From NCBI GenBank assembly GCA_963845975.1, contig CAWJUD010000002.1:2514133-2578132 (forward strand): 64,000 nt of DNA, read 5' to 3'. Made by a program: the position numbers and the translations under genes. The stretch comes from JBEKIK01 sp963845975. Its GTDB lineage: Bacteria; Planctomycetota; Planctomycetia; Pirellulales; Thermoguttaceae. Position 1 is the stretch's first letter. The number at the start of each line of letters is the position of its first letter. Positions 56,157-64,000 of this stretch are shown here, piece by piece. The notes under the pieces were generated by a model, which saw only the letters and a program-made list of their open reading frames with translations, ran no database searches and had not been told where the DNA came from.

Positions 56157-57320
56157 CTATCGGTTGGGAAAATGCAGCGATGACATAACTGACCGTAGTT
56201 CCGGGCACCTATGATAGATCAGCCCAAACGCATGTCCGATCCATGTGCCTTTCAAGAAACTGCCATACTTACATTTCGTCTGGATAGCCACCAGCCTGCG
56301 TTCATCCAGTGACCATGCGGCAAGGTCAGACGGCGGTCTTTTCGTCAGACACCAAATGCCGCAACCACTCATGCCCTCAATTCTCGGAGAGCGAGCTACG
56401 AGTCCTCCCCGCCATTGCAAGTCTTTACTGTGATCGAGAAGAAGATGGAAGGCAGGATCGAACGGATAGTCAGAATCACCTGGGATGTCACCCCGATGCA
56501 AGACTGTAGAGTACGTCATTGGATCGGCATTACAGTCAAGTGGATATCCTCTAACCAGATAGAGTGCAGGAACAGCCGTGGCCTGATTATCCACGTCAGT
56601 CACATGTAGAAACTTCGCATCAGCATTATCAAGGTGTGCTTTGGTGGTGTGATCTATTTTAACTACGGCAAGGTCAATCTTTTCTTCCTCGGTTGTATGA
56701 AGCTCACCCACCAATCTAATCCCGCCTTCTCCACGGCGGGGTGACGTTACATAGAGTGGAATACCAGCATTGTTGATGTCTGGAAGTCGGTGAGCCGCAG
56801 TTACGAGAAAACCCTGGTCAGCAATAGCGAGCAGAACTCCTGTTCTATCCTGGACAGGCTTATCATTCTGTATGCCATACACTGGAAGAACCGATTTGGA
56901 GTCCTCTTGGCACGCTTCCCGCATCTGCTCCACTTTCGCAACAAATTCTGTCGTATAAAGAACCTTATCGATGCTGTCAAGCATGACCTTGAGTGATTCA
57001 GGATCGGCCAACCGATGTTCATGTCCCACGGCAATCAATGACGATTCGGGCAGACCGCTGTTGCGAATAAGTTCCTGGCTATCGGCAAAAGGGATCGTCT
57101 CATCGGTCTTGGAATGAAGGATGACCGTGTTTGGTTTCACGGTTTGTGCCGCTCCCCATCGCTTCCATGCTGGGCAGAGAAGGACAAGGGGCGTATCACT
57201 GCTCTCGATGTTCATCGCCACGGCTCCGCCCCGACTTGAGCCGACAACCACATCTGGGTGATGTAGATCAAACTCGGCTTGGGCGATGCGGACAGCAGCG
57301 TCAAAATCGTCGTCGGGCAA
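56157..57320 (-). CDS. chimeric alpha/beta-hydrolase and trypsin-like protein
   Basis: 387 residues from a TTG; an in-frame stop lies just upstream, so the hydrolase lacks its usual first 30 residues. Residues 1-115 are a planctomycete alpha/beta hydrolase (nucleophile in VVVGSSRGGAVAMN). From about residue 140 there is a trypsin-like peptidase: histidine in LVTAAHRL, aspartate in KIDLAVVKID and serine in EGMSGCGIW. It looks like a recombination fusion. The peptidase half has no signal peptide, which fits intracellular effectors of accessory or defence loci (inference). Confidence 0.72.
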   Translation of the reverse strand: MPDDDFDAAVRIAQAEFDLHHPDVVVGSSRGGAVAMNIESSDTPLVLLCPAWKRWGAAQTVKPNTVILHSKTDETIPFADSQELIRNSGLPESSLIAVGHEHRLADPESLKVMLDSIDKVLYTTEFVAKVEQMREACQEDSKSVLPVYGIQNDKPVQDRTGVLLAIADQGFLVTAAHRLPDINNAGIPLYVTSPRRGEGGIRLVGELHTTEEEKIDLAVVKIDHTTKAHLDNADAKFLHVTDVDNQATAVPALYLVRGYPLDCNADPMTYSTVLHRGDIPGDSDYPFDPAFHLLLDHSKDLQWRGGLVARSPRIEGMSGCGIWCLTKRPPSDLAAWSLDERRLVAIQTKCKYGSFLKGTWIGHAFGLIYHRCPELRSVMSSLHFPNR

Positions 57321-57413
57321 TAGGGGATTCAGAACCTCGTGGCCGTGGTCTGTTTAATAGAAAGAGTCATCACAAAAGGATGGATCTTTGGTTTTCAATT
57401 GTTTTCTTGGTGA

Positions 57414-58277
57414 TTATCGTTTTCGATGGGCAAAAGCCAGCAGGCTAATGACTCCTATGGCGAAGAGGATGAGAGAGCAGGGTTCGGGAACTGGAAAGAA
57501 TGCCAAAAACGATGGGTGATTTAATCCAGTAGCAAAAGTGGTTCGAGTCCCACTTGGCGTGAATTCGTCGATGGTGCCGGATTCGGCTTCAGACGAGAAA
57601 AGATTGCCGCTAGCATCAAATGCCAAAGCCTGCGGACTGTCTAGCCCAGTGGCAAAAGTGGATTTAGTCCCGTCCGGCGTGAATTTGTAGATGTTGCCGT
57701 AATAAATATCAGCCTCAAAAAGATTGTCGCTGCTGTCACAGGCTAATCCACGTGGCATGTATAATCCACTGGCGAAAGTGGATTTAGTGCCATCCGGTGT
57801 GAATTTGTAAATCTTACCGGTATCAAAATCAGACTCGAAAAGATTGCCACTGCTGTCGAAGGCTAAACCGAATGGGTTGTCTAGTCCACTAGCGAAAGTG
57901 GATTTAGTCCCACTCGGCGTGAATTTGTAGATACTGTGGGAATAAAAATCGGCCTCAAATAGATTGCCGCTGCTGTCGAAGGCTAAGCCATACGAACAGT
58001 TTAATCCACTGGCGAAAGTGGATCGACTTCCACTTGGTGTAAATTTATTGATACTGGCGGATAAATAATCAGCTTCGAATAGATTGCCGCTGCTGTCGAA
58101 GGCTAAACCAGTTGGGCCATGTAATTCGCTGGCGAAAATCGTTTGAGTCCCACTCGGCGTGAACTTGTATATGACGTTAGAACCAGAGCCAGACACGAAA
58201 AGATCAGCAGCAAGTACAAAGTTGCCATAGAATAAGAATCCGAAACCCAAAGAAACAATCAAGATGAAACGGTGCAT
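57414..58277 (-). CDS. NHL/SMP-30-like repeat PEP-CTERM protein
   Basis: 287 residues from ATG 58277 behind AGGAG. A signal peptide (FILIVSLGFGFLFYGNFVLA), repeats of 41 residues (NIYKFTPDGTKSTFASGL, GLAFDSSGNLFEAD) and a PEP-CTERM tail (PEPCSLILFAIGVISLLAF, HRKR). The sorting motif is PEPC, not PEPS. Paralogue of 38169 with more diverged repeats. Confidence 0.88.
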   Translation of the reverse strand: MHRFILIVSLGFGFLFYGNFVLAADLFVSGSGSNVIYKFTPSGTQTIFASELHGPTGLAFDSSGNLFEADYLSASINKFTPSGSRSTFASGLNCSYGLAFDSSGNLFEADFYSHSIYKFTPSGTKSTFASGLDNPFGLAFDSSGNLFESDFDTGKIYKFTPDGTKSTFASGLYMPRGLACDSSDNLFEADIYYGNIYKFTPDGTKSTFATGLDSPQALAFDASGNLFSSEAESGTIDEFTPSGTRTTFATGLNHPSFLAFFPVPEPCSLILFAIGVISLLAFAHRKR

Positions 58278-58350
58278 TATGGGGTCTCCTGAAACAAGGG
58301 CAACAATGACGCACGAACAAACTTCAAGCTGCAAGCTTGAATTCGTGAAC

Positions 58351-58493
58351 AAAAGAACGCACCCAACCACATCCGATAAAGAACCTCGGATGATCGAGCT
58401 ATTTTGCGGGTGCTCTCACTGCCTCTTTCGGCATCAGATTTTGTGAAGACAATCGCTAAGCCGTAATATAGCAAAGACTGATACGGCTGTAAA
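58351..58493 (-). promoter_or_regulatory. PEP-CTERM leader element v with promoter
   Basis: Minus strand: TTTACA (58493-58488), 17-base spacer, TATATT (58470-58465). The GAGGCAGTG box is at 58425-58417; GCACCC (58413-58408) pairs with GGGTGC (58364-58359), with an inner CATCCGA/TCGGATG hairpin, followed by GTTCTT. About 75 bases before the gene start. Confidence 0.65.
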
Positions 58494-58669
58494 GTATTTC
58501 CGCCATTTCCCCCTCCAAATTCTCCACAAAAGAAGATTTTGCCCGCCGCCTCTTACCAAATCCGCCAGATTTGGCGGATTTCAAATTTTTAGGGGGGTTA
58601 GACAGAATTTCGGTGGCTGGCTTGCTAGAATGAGATTTTCACCGTAATTGACCCGCTTTTCCCGGGGGG

Positions 58670-58785
58670 AACGTGGGTAATGCAGATCAAACTCTTCCTG
58701 GGCGATACGGACCGCAGCATCAAATTCGTCGGGCAGCTTGGGGTTCAGAACTACATGGCCATGATCCTTGAGGTAATTCGGCGTG
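58670..58785 (-). pseudogene. remnant of hydrolase 5' end
   Basis: The minus strand encodes NYLKDHGHVVLNPKLPD and FDAAVRIAQEEFDLHYP, matching the start of the hydrolase that the gene at 56157 has lost. Truncated on both sides. The rest of 58494-58831 shows nothing recognisable apart from a short GGCGGATTT repeat near 58560. Confidence 0.6.
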
Positions 58786-58831
58786 CGACTCGCTCGGCAC
58801 GATCCTGCTCGTCAAACTTTTGGAAAAGCAA

Positions 58832-59299
58832 TCATTGATTGGGACTAGATGCTGCCTTTAGCTTCTGACGTTCTTTTAACAAATCGATCTGAGATTTTAA
58901 ATAAAGCGATTTTACCGACAACATATCGACCTCACTGCTCGTTCCCATACGCCCACGTTGTTCAGTTAAATCCAACATCGTCTTTATCAGCTTCGATTGA
59001 TCTTCAAGCAGAGCAATTCGTTCTTTGAGATTATCAGTCGCATCCAATTGGGCATTGATCAACTCTGTTTGTGCGGAAATAACCTGTCTAATGTCTATGT
59101 TTTGTATTCCATGCTCGTAAGCACTCGTCATTATTTGCACAACCTGACTCAAGGCTTTTACACGTTCCTTCTGCAACTGTTTTATTTGGTCAACGTCACT
59201 CTGTGTAGCCTCAGTCAGTTGTGCAGTGGTGAGCGGGACAGTCAGCAATAGTAGAACAAACAAACCGATCCAGATGACGATAATCGTGAATCGTTTCAT
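58832..59299 (-). CDS. secreted coiled-coil protein, TolC-like fragment
   Basis: 155 residues. A signal peptide (IIVIWIGLFVLLLLTVPLTTA) is followed by long helices (QIKQLQKERVKALSQVVQIM, QTELINAQLDATDNLKERIALLEDQ) resembling one TolC-type hairpin. AGGAGG precedes the ATG. Probably periplasmic; function unknown. Confidence 0.7.
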   Translation of the reverse strand: MKRFTIIVIWIGLFVLLLLTVPLTTAQLTEATQSDVDQIKQLQKERVKALSQVVQIMTSAYEHGIQNIDIRQVISAQTELINAQLDATDNLKERIALLEDQSKLIKTMLDLTEQRGRMGTSSEVDMLSVKSLYLKSQIDLLKERQKLKAASSPNQ

Positions 59300-59395
59300 G
59301 GCATCCTCCTACGAATAAGGGAAAGTGTTTGACATCGCATTGATCCATTTTCAAGGAAGGTAATACAGTTGGCAATAACCAGAGAGTGATGAAAG

Positions 59396-60412
59396 TTGCC
59401 AGGAATCAGCCTGGTGTTTTTACCCCTCCATCCCAATCTGGTGCCTCACGAGGACTCTATGGGCAGATTCTTGGTGTTAAGGCCGCAGAAAATGGTCGCC
59501 AACCTTTGCTGCCTTTTTTCAGGGGGGGATGGAGAACTGTACGTCCTCGACAAGCAGCAACGTAAGCAATGGAAGAACACACCAGAAGGCACTGCTTACA
59601 AGCGGGATTTTCATGCTGGCGACTTTGGCCCTGATGAAGACCCGATGGTCATTGAGAAAAAACTGGCTGAAGTCGAGGGAGGTTGGGCAAATGTTCTTCG
59701 CTGGGTGATCGAGAATCGGTCCCTTCCAGTGGATGAATTGTTTGCCGACCTCATGTTCTTTGTTGCCTTTATGGTGGTGCGGGTACCACGGATTAGAGCT
59801 ACCCTGTCAAAATTCTTCGATGGCCTCTCGAAGAATCTAATTCATGCCACGCTTTCCACCGCCGGAAGTAAGGCATCCTTTAGGAAGAGCGTGGAGGAAC
59901 AGCATGGACGAAAACTGACGGAGAAGGAGTTCGACGATTTGGTGGCATTTGGGTTGAGCCGAGAATACGATGTGGACCTCGACCAAACATCACACATTCA
60001 GCAAATGCTTTGGATGGGTACTCAACTTGCCCCACTGCTCAGTCTACGGAAATGGAGCGTGTGGATCGCCAGAGACGACGCTCCCGATCTTATATGCTCT
60101 GATAGCCCCGTCGCCCCGACATGGGCTACGCCAGTCGAAGGACCATTACCACCGGCGTTCGGGACTCCTAACACAATCGTGAGTATCCCCATCAACCGCC
60201 GCATAGCGATTGTCTCGATGCTGGAGGTGGAACTCGGCCCCAACGACCTGGATCGGAATAGTGTAGCAGCAGTGAACTCGATGACGGGACTCTATGCCAA
60301 CCAGTTGTATTCGTCCACCAAGGACTTTGTTTGGCTCACGAAAGAAGATCAAGTGGGCACTGCATCGGATCTCCTTGAAGCCCTGAGCCTACAGCATGAA
60401 AGGAGGGTTTGA
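59396..60412 (+). CDS. DUF4238-like protein with doubtful amino end
   Basis: 338 residues. From residue 45 on it matches DUF4238 style (ELYVLDKQQRKQWKNTPEG, FGPDEDPMVIEKKLAEVE, LFADLMFFVAFMVVRVPR, SDSPV). The usual NHYVPQ start is not seen, and the first 40 residues look frameshifted (the nearby ATG at 59389 is in another frame), so the gene may be damaged. Function unknown. Confidence 0.65.
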   Translation: MPGISLVFLPLHPNLVPHEDSMGRFLVLRPQKMVANLCCLFSGGDGELYVLDKQQRKQWKNTPEGTAYKRDFHAGDFGPDEDPMVIEKKLAEVEGGWANVLRWVIENRSLPVDELFADLMFFVAFMVVRVPRIRATLSKFFDGLSKNLIHATLSTAGSKASFRKSVEEQHGRKLTEKEFDDLVAFGLSREYDVDLDQTSHIQQMLWMGTQLAPLLSLRKWSVWIARDDAPDLICSDSPVAPTWATPVEGPLPPAFGTPNTIVSIPINRRIAIVSMLEVELGPNDLDRNSVAAVNSMTGLYANQLYSSTKDFVWLTKEDQVGTASDLLEALSLQHERRV

Positions 60413-60559
60413 CTCGGCTCACAATGAACGGCGATCTGTTCGCACGCCATCGACGAGAATGACCCATTTACAGAAGAAGATGGAGAAGAATCGGATCGTA
60501 CGGAAGATTGATAGGAAGAAGGAAATTCATTGAAGCCCGTGAAAGGTGGCCTGCTATCG

Positions 60560-60997
60560 ATGGAGCCGATGTTTATGAAACTGTGGACGTATCATCCGAT
60601 CACCTTCCGGCCAAACGATCCCAACGGCAAGATTGACCCAAGAAAAGGCATGTGCTGGGGCAATAGCTCGTTGCGGTATCGTCAGGCGTTGCCACGACTA
60701 CATGAACTCCTTGGGACAGATCAGTTCCTATGGTGTTGGACAACAAGGGGGTCACGGTCGTCCAAAGAGGTCTGTCTACTTCTCCATGAATGGAAACTCG
60801 AAGTTCCACTTTCTGAAATACTGGCGTTCTGCAACATTCCGATCTGGGATGAGATTGTGGATGGTAAAGGCGAAGCATGGGACCGGCTTTTCGTTGAGAA
60901 GACAACGGCAGTAGCCGAAGATAATCTGGCCGCATGGGTTCGCTTTCCACTTAGGGAATGCCTCATAACATGCCTGGGTCGGCCTACCGGCCATTGA
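60560..60997 (+). CDS. hypothetical protein
   Basis: 145 residues from ATG 60560 (MEPMFMKLWTYHPITF); a TTG at 60530 is a weaker alternative with GGAAGGAAA near it. It contains LHELLGTDQFLWCWTTRG and EVPLSEILAFCNIPIWDEIV, unrecognised. It precedes the damaged macro-domain gene by 19 bases and may be cotranscribed. Confidence 0.55.
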   Translation: MEPMFMKLWTYHPITFRPNDPNGKIDPRKGMCWGNSSLRYRQALPRLHELLGTDQFLWCWTTRGSRSSKEVCLLLHEWKLEVPLSEILAFCNIPIWDEIVDGKGEAWDRLFVEKTTAVAEDNLAAWVRFPLRECLITCLGRPTGH

Positions 60998-61016
60998 AAT
61001 AAGTAGGCCGTTTCGC

Positions 61017-61511
61017 ATGAACCTACAAATCATTCAAGGCGATCTGCTCGACTCAAAGGTTGACGTAATCGTCAATGCCTGGAATCGGAACATCATTCCG
61101 TGGTGGCTATTGCTACCGCAGGGTGTCTCGGGGGCAATCAAAAAAAGGGGCGGCACTGGTCCATTCAAGGAACTTCGCAAGCATGGTTCAATTCCACTGG
61201 GCGGTGCCATGCTGACATAGGCAGGACGACTTCCATTCAAGGGCATTATCCACGTCGCCGGGATCAATATGCTTTGGCGGGCGTCTGAATGGTCGGTCCG
61301 TCAGTCTGTGCGGAATGCAATGGCCCTCGCCGATGAGAAAGGTTTTCAGTCCATCGCCTTTCCGCTGATCGGTGCCGGATCGGGGGGATTTAATCAAGTT
61401 CGGGTAAGGGCTATCATGGAAGACGAGTTGGAGAAGATCTATTCTCCGATGGAGGTGAGGATTGTTATCTTCCGAACGCCGAATGCCTCGAAACCCAACC
61501 GCTCACACTGA
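61017..61511 (+). pseudogene. macro-domain gene with internal amber stop
   Basis: One frame encodes a macro domain (NLQIIQGDLLDSKVDVIVNAWN, LPQGVSGAIKKRGG, GIIHVAGINM, AFPLIGAGSGGF) but is broken by a TAG at 61218-61220, after GGAMLT and before AGRLPFKG. Relatives have glutamate or similar here, so one base change (GAG to TAG) explains it. Macro domains bind or hydrolyse ADP-ribose. Probably non-functional unless read through. Confidence 0.8.
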
Positions 61512-61527
61512 TAATTAATGGTGATGT

Positions 61528-61725
61528 ATGGCCGACCCTGACTATTGTGAAAAGAAATGCCCAATTTGCACCAGAGCCAGGCAGGGCAATCGTCTCGCCC
61601 ATTTCGTTCAGTCCATCGAAATGTTGGTTACGTTTGGTGGTTGTCCCCACGGGCGGGCGAGGAAGAGAAAGTACGGAGTCCGGCCTAACGAGCCGATTCC
61701 ACCTGGAAAAAGGACTGAAACGTGA
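61528..61725 (+). CDS. small cysteine-rich protein
   Basis: 65 residues, MADPDYCEKKCPICTRARQG onward, with two Cys pairs and a basic tail. The stop overlaps the GTG of the next gene by four bases. Function unknown. Confidence 0.6.
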   Translation: MADPDYCEKKCPICTRARQGNRLAHFVQSIEMLVTFGGCPHGRARKRKYGVRPNEPIPPGKRTET

Positions 61726-62003
61726 CCCGAGAAATTAGCCAAACTAAGAAAGCAGTCTCCAGAAACGTCACGGTTAGAGTTGGCCGGGAAACGAAGGGCA
61801 GGCGAGGCAAGGGGGTGACGACCATCTCTGACCTCCCTCTAAACGAAAGCGGTCTGGCGGAACTCGCCGCCAAACTCAAGCAGCGATTAGGCACTGGCGG
61901 AACGGTCAAGGATGGCAGGATCGAGATTCAGGGCGATCATCGGGATCGGATTGTTGCAGAACTCGAAGGAATGGGCTATCGAGTGAAACGAGCCGGGGGC
62001 TAA
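61722..62003 (+). CDS. SUI1/YciH-type translation factor
   Basis: 93 residues from a GTG that overlaps the upstream TGA. The SUI1 blocks are VTVRVGRETKGRRGKGVTTISDL, LKQRLGTGGTVKDGRIEIQGDH and ELEGMGYRVKRAGG. Bacterial YciH-type eIF1 homologues may check initiation fidelity. Confidence 0.92.
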   Translation: MTREISQTKKAVSRNVTVRVGRETKGRRGKGVTTISDLPLNESGLAELAAKLKQRLGTGGTVKDGRIEIQGDHRDRIVAELEGMGYRVKRAGG

Positions 62004-62053
62004 TACAATGAACAACGTCACGATTAGTCGTTAAAGCACACGGAGAAATTGCA

Positions 62054-62659
62054 GTGGATCGTGAGCAATTCGAGCAGATGTACCAAGACCAAGCTCCGTG
62101 GGACACTGGACGGCCTCAACCTGCCATCATCAGGTTGACCGAGGCGGGCCAGATTCGTGGCAGTGTTCTCGATGTGGGGTGCGGCACTGGCGAGAACGTC
62201 TTGTACGTGGCAGCCAAAGGCCACGAGAGTTGGGGACTCGACTTTGTGCCAGTTGCTATCGAGCGGGCCAAGGCCAAGGCTGCCCAGCGAGGAATCGACG
62301 CCCATTTCCTAGTCGGGAATGCCCTGGAATTGAGTAGACTCGGCAGGCAGTTCGACACGGTGATCGACTGTGGCCTCTTTCACACCTTTACCGACGAGGA
62401 ACGCCCCGTGTTCGTCGAGGGACTCGGTGAAGTCCTGCGGTCGGGAGGATTGCTGTACATCATCTGTTTCTCCGACGAGGAGCCTGGGACTGAGGGGCCA
62501 AGGCGAATCACTCAACAGGAAATCCGAGACGCCTTCCAGGATGTATGGAAGGTGAAGCAGATCGTACCAACCCGCTTCGAGTCGGCTGAATTGCCTGGCA
62601 GGATGGCGGTCAGCCCTGGTGGTCCGAAGGCATGGCTGGCAACGATTGAACGGAGTTGA
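62054..62659 (+). CDS. class I SAM-dependent methyltransferase
   Basis: 201 residues from GTG 62054. The cofactor motif is SVLDVGCGTGENVLY (residues 37-51), then GLDFVPVAIERAK and the strand FDTVIDCGLFHTF. It resembles thiopurine/tellurite-type small-molecule methyltransferases. The substrate is unknown. Confidence 0.9.
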   Translation: MDREQFEQMYQDQAPWDTGRPQPAIIRLTEAGQIRGSVLDVGCGTGENVLYVAAKGHESWGLDFVPVAIERAKAKAAQRGIDAHFLVGNALELSRLGRQFDTVIDCGLFHTFTDEERPVFVEGLGEVLRSGGLLYIICFSDEEPGTEGPRRITQQEIRDAFQDVWKVKQIVPTRFESAELPGRMAVSPGGPKAWLATIERS

Positions 62660-62771
62660 CGTGGGAAACAAACGATTTCCTGGTTGGCCACTCTCAAAGT
62701 GAAACCTCACTTCCCCTGTTGTTTTCAGACTTGCTTCCGCCGGTAACGATTGTCAAAGAAAGGAACATTCC

Positions 62772-63041
62772 ATGCAGGTCGTAAGGCTTCTGATCCTCGA
62801 CAAAGAGGATGTGAAACAAAGACTCGTTCAGCTTGGGGCCGACGTGCCTGAAGGACTAAAGGCCGACCAGTTGGCGAACCTGTACTCTGAGTGGCTGGAG
62901 GAACTGCCCACCGACGTGGATTTGGTGGGCGTGTATGTGGGGGGCAACCAGATAAACATCGTCGCCAACCTGACACCGTGTGGGAACTGCCCGACAATGC
63001 AGATCCAACATGAAGATTGGTGTGAGGAGCATCAGACATGA
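62772..63041 (+). CDS. small hypothetical protein
   Basis: 89 residues, MQVVRLLILDKEDVKQRLVQLG onward. It has CGNCPTMQIQHEDWCEEH at the end, perhaps a metal site. GAAAGGAA precedes the ATG. Function unknown. Confidence 0.6.
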   Translation: MQVVRLLILDKEDVKQRLVQLGADVPEGLKADQLANLYSEWLEELPTDVDLVGVYVGGNQINIVANLTPCGNCPTMQIQHEDWCEEHQT

Positions 63042-63740
63042 GCCGCATGACCATTTTCGGGTTGAGAACCGAAAGATGCTCAAAATGGGCAAGGACATTT
63101 GCGGAAGTTCGCTAGAAAGTTGGAATCTACTCCTTGCAAAATTCCCGTCTGCAACCAGTCAAACTTGTCATTTTGACAAGTTGCCCCTTGCATTTCCGCC
63201 GATTCATGGTAACCTCTAAATGGCGGACGGACGCTGACCGTTGGAAGCAGTGTCGCAGGAAGTGATGCGGGCTTCAAAATATATGCCCTGCTTGTCCCTC
63301 ATGACAGGCAGGGTATTTCGTTTGCCATTCAAACAAAAATGACTTTATTAAGCCGCTTTTTCCAATTTCTCGTCCACGTTGATTGCCCTTCCTGATCGAA
63401 GACCTCGACCACTCTTTCAGCCAGCCACATTGCCTCAAGCTGATGAAAGCTCGTCATTGATGAACGAATCACAATCCTTGAAGTCCGAGGGAATAAAAAT
63501 CCGCCTCGGCATCGAAGCCCCGAAAGAAATTTCTATCATGCGGGAAGAACTTATTGATACAGGGATGCTAACAATGATAGCAGTGTGATTTTTAGATAAG
63601 TTGGACAAGCAGGAGGTCGTCGCTCCTTTCATGCTGCGATGCGTCTTCGCCCTGAACTACCTTTTCCCCCGTATGTCTCGACGAATGATGAGTGCTGGCG
63701 GCAACCAGAGGAAGACTGCATCTGAAGTCGGGAGAAAAAC
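63042..63740. other. intergenic with dyad and terminator-like hairpin
   Basis: A dyad at 63162-63182 is listed separately. A long hairpin, CCCTGCTTGTC paired with GACAGGCAGGG (63286-63313), is followed by TATTTCG, so it may be a terminator. A 42-codon frame at 63460 (MNESQSLKSEGIKIRLG) is weak and not called. Confidence 0.4.
63162..63182. promoter_or_regulatory. dyad operator candidate, copy 3
   Basis: AACTTGTCA, three bases, TGACAAGTT: a perfect 9-bp dyad, sharing 18 of 21 positions with the site at 24779-24799. Confidence 0.55.
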
Positions 63741-63857
63741 ATGACCCGAGAGATCAGCCTGTGGGGAGTCGGGCCGAGGATCGTGATGTCGGTGGGGGCT
63801 TGCCTCAGGAAGCCCCGCTGCCACTCGGGTTATGGTAATCCATCAGGGCAAGCGTAG
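63741..63857 (+). CDS. possible 38-residue protein
   Basis: ATG 63741 has GGGAG at good spacing. The frame begins MTREISLWGVGPR, sharing its first six residues with the SUI1 protein (MTREIS), and ends at TAG. It overlaps a GGGGCTT/AAGCCCC hairpin. It may instead be part of a structured RNA. Confidence 0.3.
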   Translation: MTREISLWGVGPRIVMSVGACLRKPRCHSGYGNPSGQA

Positions 63858-63953
63858 AATGTGGATTTAACCGCTCTGAACAGCCCGATTGCTCGGGTCT
63901 CTCCCACGCCGTTGTGCCGTTTGGCTGCGGCTCATGCACCAGAGGGGACACCC

Positions 63954-64000
63954 ATGATATTCTCAGTTGGGCTTTATCGGGATTTCGCCCGCCAAGGCGG
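63954..64000 (+). CDS. possible gene start at window edge
   Basis: ATG 63954 preceded by AGAGGGGAC opens a frame (MIFSVGLYRDFARQG) that runs off the window. Too short to assign. Confidence 0.3.
   Translation, partial: MIFSVGLYRDFARQG

Noticed and set aside
57540..57560. tRNA-like TTCGAGTCCCA sequence
   Set aside because: It lies inside the coding repeats of the PEP-CTERM gene, with no acceptor stem or anticodon arm around it. No tRNA was found in the window by eye.
63741..63950. Group II intron or retron RNA at the right edge
   Set aside because: Several hairpins are present, but no catalytic domain V-like stem or reverse transcriptase was recognised before the window ends.

Overview
Likely organism: a member of the Planctomycetota or a close relative (inference, no 16S in view). 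Supporting signs are five PEP-CTERM anchored proteins plus one remnant, a DUF362 plus NapH-like ferredoxin pair, an Hsp70 beside a membrane protein with the planctomycete-style FDPYHKWLGI amino terminus, a GYF/WG/WD40/lectin giant protein, and many genes without clear Shine-Dalgarno sites. No tRNA, rRNA or CRISPR array was found.

Layout. (1) 1-12.6 kb is GC-rich chromosome-like DNA: iron-sulfur proteins, a diguanylate cyclase, an SDR, a cupin, a divergent Hsp70/J-like pair, an FHA-like protein and a dual-specificity phosphatase. (2) 12.6-25.2 kb is accessory DNA: a compact candidate small RNA, a structured leader, a giant WG/WD40/lectin gene broken by an IS3-family element, two coiled-coil lipoproteins, an HTH protein, an endonuclease V homologue, a HAF-repeat PEP-CTERM protein and a tyrosine recombinase. 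(3) 25.3-30.9 and 41.6-44.6 kb are two minus-strand arrays of small plasmid/ICE-type genes, including an ArdC-like antirestriction protein and a P-loop ATPase. Nearly every gene boundary carries the same oriented 11-base motif TGACACCGACT. (4) Between the arrays lie an AT-rich replication-like module (ribbon-helix-helix protein plus a family-A-polymerase-like protein split by a second IS copy) and a block of PEP-CTERM genes. (5) 44.9-53.1 kb holds a third IS copy inside a membrane/zinc-ribbon gene, further small genes, VanZ, methyltransferase, cold-shock and ferritin-like genes, and an intact IS50/Tn5-type element with 10-bp target repeats. (6) 53.1-64 kb is a patchwork of small, truncated, fused and decayed genes.

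How it fits together. The region from about 13 to 45 kb looks like an integrated plasmid/ICE-like element: recombinase, ArdC, ATPase, replication protein, RHH regulator and many small cargo genes under what may be one motif-based regulatory or modular system. Three identical 1352-bp IS3-family copies in the same orientation each interrupt one gene, and in each case removing the IS and one 3-bp target repeat restores a continuous reading frame, so the insertions are recent. Five PEP-CTERM genes or operons share a promoter plus a structured 5' leader (GAGGCAGYG box followed by a stem whose sequence varies but stays paired), suggesting a common RNA-level or DNA-level control of secreted, sorted proteins.
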